DNA of 11,273 nt. Origin: JASFRI01 sp050115015 (GTDB taxonomy: Bacteria; Acidobacteriota; Polarisedimenticolia; CBDVAL01). The DNA lies in NCBI GenBank assembly GCA_050115015.1, contig JASFRI010000108.1, positions 1 to 11,273 on the forward strand. The letters run 5' to 3'. Under the pieces are notes generated by a model. It ran no database searches. It was not told where the DNA came from and saw only the letters and a list, made by a program, of their open reading frames with translations. A program made the translations under genes and the position numbers. This document shows, piece by piece, positions 7,109 through 11,273 of the stretch. The first letter of the stretch is position 1, and the number at the start of each line of letters is the position of its first letter.

Positions 7109-8119
7109 TCAGGTGCCCCGGGACCGGACAGGGGAGTTGGCGGGACGTCCTGCCGCAACGGGGTGCTCCCCGTCCGGAGTGGTTCGCCCCGGCGGGGGAG
7201 GGACGGGGGGCGCCACCGGCCGTCGCCAGGCGGTGATCACGGCCACCGAGCCGATGATGATCGCCGTGGCAGTCCACGTCCGCGGCGTGAGCGGTTCCGA
7301 TGCCAGCGCCCAGCCCAGCAGGACCGCCACCAGCGGGTTGACGTACGCGTACGTGGCGGCCACCGAGGCGGGGACGTTCCGCAGCAGCCAGATGTAGCAG
7401 CTGAACGCCACCAGCGAGCCCGCGACGATCAGGTAGCCGAGCGCGACGACCGATCGGCCGCTGATCGCGGCCGTATCGACCCGGAACCCCTCTCCGAGGG
7501 CCAGTCCGCAGCCGACCATGATGGCGCCGCCGGTGAGCATCTCCATCGCCGTGGCCATCAGCGGCGACGCGGGCAACCGCGCGTGTCGCGAGTAGAGCGA
7601 GCCCGCCGCCCAGGAGAGCGCTGCGAACAGCACGAGGGCGGCGCCGACCGGGTGCAGCGCCCCACCGCCCAGCTCGCCCGGCCCGATGAGCACCGCCACC
7701 CCCAGGAAGCCGGTGACGACCCCGACGAGCACCGGCGTCCGCGGTCGGATCCCGCCGGGCCGCAGCCAGTCGAGCAGCACGATCCAGACCGGGACGGTGG
7801 CCACAAGCAGGGCCGCCGCCCCGGAGGCGATGAACCCCTCCGCCACGGAGACGCTGCCGTTCCCCCCGAGCAGCATGAGCGCTCCCACCACCGCGGCCGG
7901 GCGCCACTGGCCACGCAGCGGCCCCGGCGCGCCCCGGAGGCGGAGGAAGCCGTAGAGCAGACCGCCGGCCACGAGGAAGCGGGTCCCCGCCATCAGCAGC
8001 GGGGGAAGCGTCTCGATGGCGAACCGGATCGCGAGGTACGTCGATCCCCAGAGGAGGTAGACGGCACCGAGGGCGGCGAACACCCCGGGGCGGGACGGCG
8101 GGGTTGACGAGGAGGACAT
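7109..8119 (-). CDS. EamA/DMT-superfamily exporter, YedA-like
   Basis: A 336-residue inner-membrane transporter of the drug/metabolite transporter superfamily. Two EamA repeats (about 14-146 and 158-297) give ten predicted helices. Signatures include LLWGSTYLAIRFAIE at 22-36, RFLVAGG at 47-53, the end of the first repeat GFLGVAVLIGP at 137-147, and AATYAYVNPLVAVLLGW at 254-270. The pattern is closest to the YedA-type group, which exports small metabolites or amino acids; the substrate here is unknown. Helix 10 is followed by a proline-rich tail of about 37 residues (299-336) that I do not recognise as a domain. The ATG at 8119 is preceded by AGGA (complement of 8127-8130), 7 bases upstream. 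The gene is transcribed away from the methyltransferase gene, and an 8-base inverted repeat sits 14 bases before its start. Confidence 0.9.
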   Translation of the reverse strand: MSSSSTPPSRPGVFAALGAVYLLWGSTYLAIRFAIETLPPLLMAGTRFLVAGGLLYGFLRLRGAPGPLRGQWRPAAVVGALMLLGGNGSVSVAEGFIASGAAALLVATVPVWIVLLDWLRPGGIRPRTPVLVGVVTGFLGVAVLIGPGELGGGALHPVGAALVLFAALSWAAGSLYSRHARLPASPLMATAMEMLTGGAIMVGCGLALGEGFRVDTAAISGRSVVALGYLIVAGSLVAFSCYIWLLRNVPASVAATYAYVNPLVAVLLGWALASEPLTPRTWTATAIIIGSVAVITAWRRPVAPPVPPPPGRTTPDGEHPVAAGRPANSPVRSRGT

Positions 8120-8132
8120 GGACCCATCCTAG

Positions 8133-8154
8133 CGGAAGCGGGACAGCGCTTCCG
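8133..8154. promoter_or_regulatory. Inverted repeat just upstream of the exporter gene (possible operator)
   Basis: CGGAAGCG (8133-8140) and CGCTTCCG (8147-8154) are perfect 8-base arms separated by GGACAG. The repeat ends 14 bases before the exporter ATG, so it is either an operator for a dimeric repressor or a hairpin in the exporter mRNA leader. Many DMT exporter genes are controlled by a local regulator, but none is encoded here. No convincing exporter promoter was seen. Confidence 0.4.
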
Positions 8155-8280
8155 GCAAGATCCGGACCTGCAACGTCGTCCCCGGTCCCGCTTCCGTCCC
8201 CGGCATCACGGGAGGTGACCGCCACGGCGCGCCGCGTGCGCTGCCCGGCCGTGCACCGGCGCGACGCGAGGGGATTCTCA

Positions 8281-8309
8281 TTGCCGGGCCGGCGAGGGTA
8301 GCCTACAAT
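8281..8309 (+). promoter_or_regulatory. Sigma-70-like promoter for the methyltransferase gene
   Basis: TTGCCG (8281-8286, four of six) and TACAAT (8304-8309, five of six) are separated by exactly 17 bases. Transcription would start near 8316, about 90 bases before the ATG at 8407. This is the best promoter match in the window. The rest of the gap 8120-8406 holds the inverted repeat near the exporter and nothing else I can name. Confidence 0.55.
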
Positions 8310-8406
8310 TCCGCGTGCTGGCCCTCCGCGGGCGTTCCTTTGCCCCCGATGGCCCCCCGGTACTCGAGCCGGAGTTCCGGTGCCGACTGGCGCCGCCCGA
8401 GGGCAG

Positions 8407-9186
8407 ATGACCCGCATCGACTTCGGCAGGCACAGCGACGACTACGCGACCCACCGCCCGGGCCCGCCCGGGTCGTTCTACGAGCGGCTCGACGGCATCG
8501 CGCCGCTTCGGGGCGCCCGCTGCATCGACCTCGGCACGGGGCCGGGTCTCGTCGCGCTGGAGCTCGCTGCAAGGGGAGCGGCCGTTGTGGGGATCGATGT
8601 GTCGGAGGAGCAGATCGCCGCTGCGCGGAGCCTGGCGGCGGGGCGCGGCCTCCAGGACCTTGCCGGGTTCCGGGTCGGCCGCGCCGAGGCGACGGGGTTG
8701 AAGGCGTCCGCCTACGACCTCGTCACCGCGTCCCAGTGCTGGCACTGGTTCGAGGGAGCGGCCGCTCTCGCGGAGGTCCGGCGGGTCCTCCGTCCCGGTG
8801 GCACCCTCGCGATCGTGAGCTACTGCTATCTGGCGGCGCACTCGCCGGTGGCGCAGGACACCGAGGCGCTGATCCTGGAGCGCAACCCCTCCTGGGGGAT
8901 GGCGGGCGCCACGGGGGTCTTCCCCGACCAGATCGACGAGGTCCTCCGCGGCGGTCTGAGCCTGGTGGAGGCGTTCGCCTACGACCACGATGAGGCATTC
9001 TCCCACGCGCGCTGGCGCGGCAGGATCCGGACCTGCCACGGTGTCGGCTCCGGCGGCCTCTCCCCGGACGCGGTCCGCCGGTTCGACGACGACCTGGCCC
9101 GTCTCCTGAGCCGGAAGTACCCGGATCCGGTGACGGTGCCGCACCGCGTCTGGTGCGTCGCGGGCCGGACCCGGGGCGGTGGGTGA
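8407..9186 (+). CDS. Class I SAM-dependent methyltransferase
   Basis: A 259-residue methyltransferase of the UbiE/Methyltransf_11 type. The N-terminus FGRHSDDYATHRPGPP followed by FYERL is typical of this group. The SAM-binding site is complete: motif I DLGTGPG at 41-47, the acidic end of beta-2 GID at 62-64, and the later motif LRPGG at 128-132. The sequence SQCWHWF (109-115) lies where the catalytic pocket usually is. The substrate is not predictable; it may be a small molecule or lipid rather than RNA or DNA, since no nucleic-acid-binding extension is present. I chose the ATG at 8407, which has GAGGG close upstream (8399-8403, a short 3-base spacing). A GTG at 8380 with GGAG 5 bases upstream would add nine residues, and translation might also begin there. 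Confidence 0.88.
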   Translation: MTRIDFGRHSDDYATHRPGPPGSFYERLDGIAPLRGARCIDLGTGPGLVALELAARGAAVVGIDVSEEQIAAARSLAAGRGLQDLAGFRVGRAEATGLKASAYDLVTASQCWHWFEGAAALAEVRRVLRPGGTLAIVSYCYLAAHSPVAQDTEALILERNPSWGMAGATGVFPDQIDEVLRGGLSLVEAFAYDHDEAFSHARWRGRIRTCHGVGSGGLSPDAVRRFDDDLARLLSRKYPDPVTVPHRVWCVAGRTRGGG

Positions 9187-9201
9187 TCCCGATTGACGAT
9201 T

Positions 9202-9220
9202 ACGCCGGGCCACCCGGCGT
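9202..9220 (+). promoter_or_regulatory. Strong hairpin just before the ribosome-binding site of the next gene
   Basis: ACGCCGGG (9202-9209) and CCCGGCGT (9213-9220) form a perfect 8-base stem on a 3-base loop (CCA). It fills the middle of the 51-base gap after the methyltransferase stop and ends 6 bases before the AGGAG ribosome-binding site. No T-tract follows. It could partly terminate transcription, block processive decay, or influence translation of the membrane protein. Confidence 0.4.
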
Positions 9221-9226
9221 GGCGAG

Positions 9227-9231
9227 AGGAG
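9227..9231 (+). promoter_or_regulatory. Ribosome-binding site deciding the start of the 133-residue membrane protein
   Basis: AGGAG lies 6 bases before the ATG at 9238. A TTG at 9193 in the same frame would lengthen the protein by 15 residues but has no comparable site, and the extra residues would place a polar stretch ahead of the first helix. Confidence 0.7.
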
Positions 9232-9237
9232 AGTGCG

Positions 9238-9639
9238 ATGCAGGAACTGCCCTGGCCCCTGATCCTCGGCCTCGCGGCGACGGGCGTGCCGATGGCACTG
9301 GCGTCGTCGCTCATCGGCATGCGGCAATGGGTCGAGATCCCCGCCTGGTGGGTCCTGTACGCGATCTGGGTGACGGTCGTCCTGACCACGGGCGTCGAGG
9401 CCCCGTTCCGGACCGTCCTGATCGCGAGCGCCCTGGCCGGCACCCTGCACGCCACGACGCAATCCCTTCTGCTGGACCGCTACATCCGGAGCAACCCCTG
9501 GTATGCGGATCGGATGCAAGGGCCGCGCACCAGGCTGCGCGCGCAGTTCCTGATCAGCGGGGTGCTGATCGGCACCGGCTTCGGCGCGCTGATCGGCGGG
9601 ATCGCCTGGGCGCTCCGTCGGTGGGTCCTTCCGGCATGA
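9238..9639 (+). CDS. Hypothetical four-helix membrane protein
   Basis: A 133-residue protein that I do not recognise. It has four likely transmembrane segments at about 6-26, 35-53, 57-77 and 104-126. A polar, basic stretch lies between helices 3 and 4 (DRYIRSNPWYADRMQGPRTR, 80-99). The last helix is glycine-rich (GVLIGTGFGALIGG), which suggests tight helix packing. A conserved-looking His71 sits inside helix 3 (LHATTQ). It follows the methyltransferase by 51 bases on the same strand, with a strong hairpin between them, so co-transcription is possible but not certain. The coding signal is good: a strong ribosome-binding site, a continuous frame and regular helices. Nothing in the sequence points to a catalytic function. 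Confidence 0.75.
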   Translation: MQELPWPLILGLAATGVPMALASSLIGMRQWVEIPAWWVLYAIWVTVVLTTGVEAPFRTVLIASALAGTLHATTQSLLLDRYIRSNPWYADRMQGPRTRLRAQFLISGVLIGTGFGALIGGIAWALRRWVLPA

Positions 9640-9671
9640 GCGCTCCGTCCCCGTCACCCCGGCTCACCTGC

Positions 9672-9692
9672 GTCGCCCGTTGCCACGGCGAC
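9672..9692 (+). terminator. Hairpin downstream of the membrane-protein gene
   Basis: GTCG-C-CCGT (9672-9680) pairs with ACGGCGAC (9685-9692) through eight base pairs with one bulged C and a TGCC loop. It lies 33 bases after the stop codon and 71 bases before the MarC start. No T-tract follows, so terminator function is only a possibility. Confidence 0.3.
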
Positions 9693-9726
9693 AGTCCGCC
9701 ACAACACAAGGCTCCGGACCGCTCGA

Positions 9727-9741
9727 GTCGCGCGCCGCGAC
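9727..9741 (+). repeat. Short hairpin upstream of the MarC-family gene
   Basis: GTCGCG and CGCGAC form a perfect 6-base stem on a CGC loop, 22 bases before the ATG at 9764. It may be a leader hairpin, but stems of this size are common by chance at this GC content. Confidence 0.25.
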
Positions 9742-9763
9742 GTGGGAAGATCCCGGCGCACCG

Positions 9764-10375
9764 ATGAGCGACTACCTGCGTTCCGCCGGCCTCCTGCTCG
9801 TGCTCCTCAACCCTTTCCTCGTGATCCTCTACCTGGTGGATCTCGTGGAGAAGCTCAGCTGGCGTGCCTTTGCCCGGGTGCTCCTGCGCGCCGCCCTCAT
9901 CGCCGGCGGCGTGTTCTGCGCCTTCGCCCTGCTGGGGGACGCGGTCTTCTCCAGCATCATGCAGGCCGATTTCGCCTCGTTCCAGATCTTCGGCGGCGTG
10001 GTGTTCCTCCTGATCGGCGTGCAGTTCGTGTTCCGCGGGCCCACGGCCATCGAGATTCTACGTGGAGAGTCCGAGTACGTCGCGGGCGCGATCGCGATGC
10101 CGGTGCTCGTCGGCCCCGGAACGATCAGCGCGAGCGTCATCGTCGGCCAGCGGCACGATCCGCTCTCCGCGTGCCTCATCGTGCTCTCCGCGACGATCCT
10201 GTCCGTCCTCGCGATGGCCCTCCTCAAGGCCGTCCACGACTACGTGCGCCCGCGCAACGAACCGCTGGTCCGGCGCTACATCGAGATCGGCGGTCGCATC
10301 ATGGCGCTCGTCGTCGGGACCATCTCCGTCCAGATGATCATGCAGGGGTTGCGCGCCTGGGCGGCCAAGTTCTGA
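9764..10375 (+). CDS. MarC-family integral membrane protein (UPF0056)
   Basis: A 203-residue inner-membrane protein of the MarC family, matching the usual length of about 200-220. Six helices are predicted at about 6-24, 42-63, 72-90, 105-125, 136-156 and 178-197. The two family half-repeat signatures are visible: an Asn-Pro in helix 1 (LLNPFLVI, 15-22) and PVLVGPGTISAS at 113-124. The phase between helices 2 and 3 (FQIFGGVVFLLIGVQ) is also typical. MarC proteins look like transporters, but their substrate is not established; the old link of E. coli MarC to multiple antibiotic resistance was not upheld. The ATG at 9764 is preceded by GGGAAGA (9744-9750) at a rather long 13-base spacing, so translation may be modest. 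An upstream in-frame GTG-type extension (to 9680) is less likely because the protein begins normally here. Confidence 0.85.
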   Translation: MSDYLRSAGLLLVLLNPFLVILYLVDLVEKLSWRAFARVLLRAALIAGGVFCAFALLGDAVFSSIMQADFASFQIFGGVVFLLIGVQFVFRGPTAIEILRGESEYVAGAIAMPVLVGPGTISASVIVGQRHDPLSACLIVLSATILSVLAMALLKAVHDYVRPRNEPLVRRYIEIGGRIMALVVGTISVQMIMQGLRAWAAKF

Positions 10376-10394
10376 TCCGCGGGGCGGGGAACGT

Positions 10395-10407
10395 CCACGG
10401 CCCGTGG
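10395..10407 (+). terminator. Small hairpin after the MarC-family gene
   Basis: CCACG and CGTGG flank a GCC loop, starting 20 bases after the stop codon. The stem is short and has no T-tract, so it is a weak terminator candidate. Confidence 0.25.
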
Positions 10408-10411
10408 GTGC

Positions 10412-10440
10412 TTGCGTCCGGGCGCCCGTCAGGGCATCAT
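10412..10440 (+). promoter_or_regulatory. Weak promoter candidate for the glycine-zipper gene
   Basis: TTGCGT (10412-10417) and CATCAT (10435-10440) have a 17-base spacer and match the sigma-70 boxes at three and four of six positions. The structured AT-rich element begins at the next base. The match is marginal. Confidence 0.25.
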
Positions 10441-10469
10441 CTGGTCGGGAATATCCCGATAAAAACCAG
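10441..10469. promoter_or_regulatory. AT-rich two-part inverted repeat upstream of the glycine-zipper gene
   Basis: An outer pair CTGG (10441-10444)/CCAG (10466-10469) encloses a perfect inner stem TCGGGA (10445-10450)/TCCCGA (10454-10459) with an ATA loop and a TAAAAA bulge on the right side. The patch is clearly less GC-rich than everything around it, which suggests a selected regulatory site or RNA element. It lies about 110 bases before the ATG at 10579. Neither strand has a T-tract after the stem, so it is not a normal terminator. I see nothing else in 10376-10578 besides the weaker hairpin, the weak promoter candidate and the ribosome-binding site. Confidence 0.35.
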
Positions 10470-10578
10470 CCGGCTGCCGTGGTGGCGGTGATCCGGAACG
10501 GATCGCCCGCCGGGTGCGGCGTCCACCCGCATTTCGTCCGCGGCGCGGCCGGGAGGAATGCCCTGACGGAGGAGGACC

Positions 10579-10764
10579 ATGCGGAACCGCAAGCCTTCCC
10601 GGACGCTCGACGTCGCCTACGGCCTGGTCTTCGGGGCAGGAGTCGGAGCGGCGATCGGCACCGCGATGGACAACCTGACGATCGGCATCTCCCTCGGCGC
10701 CGCGCTGGGCGTGGTCTTCGCCATCGTCATGGCGCGCCGCGGCCTGGGCGAGTCCCCATCCTGA
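10579..10764 (+). CDS. Small glycine-zipper two-helix membrane protein
   Basis: A 61-residue protein with a basic N-terminus (MRNRKPSR), then two glycine-rich hydrophobic helices at about 13-29 and 34-52, joined by MDNLTIG. The glycine and alanine spacing (FGAGVGAAIGTA, then GISLGAALG) is a glycine zipper, a pattern used for close helix packing in membranes. Similar small hypothetical proteins with YG-FG-x-G-x-AIG and GN/DN-IGI repeats are widespread in bacteria, but I know of no assigned function. The start is well supported: GGAGGAGG (10568-10575) is the strongest Shine-Dalgarno sequence in the window and sits directly before the ATG. It has its own 203-base upstream region, so it may be a separate transcription unit. 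Confidence 0.72.
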   Translation: MRNRKPSRTLDVAYGLVFGAGVGAAIGTAMDNLTIGISLGAALGVVFAIVMARRGLGESPS

Positions 10765-10996
10765 GGCCGCCATGGCGATCCGTACATGAAGATGCTCTAT
10801 CGGGCAGCTTGACGCGGCGAACGTCCCGGCGTCAGGGCGGGAGGGGTCCCCGGGGTGGATCCCGACCGTGGCGCGGGAGGCGTCGGCGTGTTTCCCGCCA
10901 GCCGTATCCGGGCTAACCGCACGTCGGCGCCAGTCGTAGGGGATCCTGACGGCCGCGCTCCGGCCGCGCCGTGCCCGTTCCGGAAAGGGAGATCCC
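10765..10996. other. Intergenic region before the S41-type protease gene
   Basis: These 232 bases hold no gene I can support. A 10-base palindrome CGCCATGGCG (10768-10777) follows the stop codon of the small membrane protein. A TTGACG (10809-10814) resembles a -35 box, but no -10 box follows at a suitable distance. Near the end, GGCCGCG occurs twice with an 11-base period (10951-10957 and 10962-10968), and CGGCCG/CGGCCG (10950-10966) can fold into a 6-base hairpin about 30 bases before the next start. Confidence 0.3.
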
Positions 10997-11273
10997 ATGA
11001 AGCGAAACGTGATCCGGCCCGCCCTGCTCGCCAGTTGCCTCCTCCTGCCCGGGCGTCCGCCCGGCGCGGCTCCGGGGGACCTCGATGCCGGCGCAAGGAA
11101 GGCGATCGTCGAGCGCGTCGCCACGGTCCTCCAGCGCTCCTACGTCTTCGAGGAGACCGCGGAGGAGATCGCACGGACCCTCCAGGCGAACCTGGCCGGC
11201 GGCGACTACGACGGGATCGCGACCACGGAGGGCTTCGCCGACCGGCTCACCGCCGACATGGCGGCCGTCGCCG
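10997..11273 (+). CDS. Probable secreted S41-family peptidase, N-terminal part (runs off window)
   Basis: The first 92 residues of a gene that continues past the right edge. The ATG at 10997 is preceded by AGGGAG (10986-10991) with a 5-base spacing. A signal peptide is likely (MKRN, a hydrophobic stretch, then about residue 25); LASC at 11-14 resembles a lipobox but comes very early. After it, residues 30-92 (LDAGARKAIVERVATVL, then SYVF, AEEIARTLQANLAGGDYDGI, FADRLTADMAAV) match the helical N-terminal domain found before the protease core in bacterial S41 peptidases similar to retinoid-binding protein repeats. The catalytic Ser-Lys region lies outside the window, so peptidase activity is inferred. 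It would act in the periplasm or outside the cell. Confidence 0.72.
   Translation, partial: MKRNVIRPALLASCLLLPGRPPGAAPGDLDAGARKAIVERVATVLQRSYVFEETAEEIARTLQANLAGGDYDGIATTEGFADRLTADMAAVA

Noticed and set aside
8178..8205. Direct repeat of GTCCCCGG in the exporter-methyltransferase gap
   Set aside because: Only two short copies of simple GC-rich sequence; no CRISPR or iteron pattern follows.
5829..8417. An 862-codon open frame on the minus strand across the flavoprotein and exporter genes
   Set aside because: It overlaps two clear genes, and its translation is arginine-, proline- and glycine-rich with no domain. Long stop-free shadow frames are expected at this GC content.
8278..9657. A 459-codon minus-strand open frame opposite the methyltransferase and the four-helix protein
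   Set aside because: Low-complexity charged translation, no recognisable motif, and full overlap with well-supported plus-strand genes.
10419..10428. Perfect palindrome CGGGCGCCCG after the MarC gene
   Set aside because: Ten-base G/C-only palindromes are common at this composition and this one has no loop or promoter placement.
1..11273. CRISPR, phage, transposon, toxin-antitoxin or biosynthetic cluster
   Set aside because: I saw no regular spaced repeats, transposase or integrase motifs, paired small toxin genes, or assembly-line enzymes on either strand.

Overview
The window is very GC-rich (roughly 70% by eye) and comes from a Gram-negative bacterium. It encodes two FadL-type outer-membrane barrels, each ending in a C-terminal phenylalanine, and a probable lipoprotein. 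The gene mix (FadL pairs, a bacterial DPP III-like protein, a geranylgeranyl-reductase-type flavoprotein, an S41 peptidase with a retinoid-binding-protein-like N-terminus) would fit Acidobacteriota, Gemmatimonadota, Eisenbacteria or similar uncultured phyla. The sequence alone does not settle this, and it reads as ordinary chromosome: I see no transposase, integrase, phage gene, tRNA, rRNA or CRISPR array.

Layout. Bases 1-4114 (+) are a fatty-acid block: the 3' part of one FadL-type transporter (1-713), a 273-base gap with a candidate promoter and inverted repeat, a second complete FadL-type transporter (987-2291), and 26 bases later a long-chain acyl-CoA synthetase (2318-4114). Together they suggest uptake of a long-chain fatty acid or similar hydrophobic substrate across the outer membrane, followed by activation to the CoA thioester. 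A convergent gene on the minus strand (4205-5797) encodes a lipoprotein related to the dipeptidyl-peptidase III (M49) family. Both zinc-binding histidines of its active-site motif are replaced by arginine, which makes it the most unusual gene here. Diverging from it is a geranylgeranyl-reductase-family flavoprotein (5940-7079, +), followed tail-to-tail by a ten-helix EamA/DMT exporter (7109-8119, -).

From 8407 to the right edge all genes are on the plus strand: a SAM-dependent methyltransferase (8407-9186), an unrecognised four-helix membrane protein (9238-9639), a MarC-family membrane protein (9764-10375), a 61-residue glycine-zipper membrane protein (10579-10764) and the start of an S41-type protease (10997 to the edge). 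These are separated by gaps of 51 to 232 bases, so they are probably not one tight operon.

No gene-free stretch exceeds 300 bases. The intergenic gaps are rich in short perfect inverted repeats, several placed next to candidate promoters or ribosome-binding sites. None has the T-tract of a classical intrinsic terminator. I found no clear defence, mobile or biosynthetic system. The catalytically dead M49-like lipoprotein is the best lead for something undescribed.
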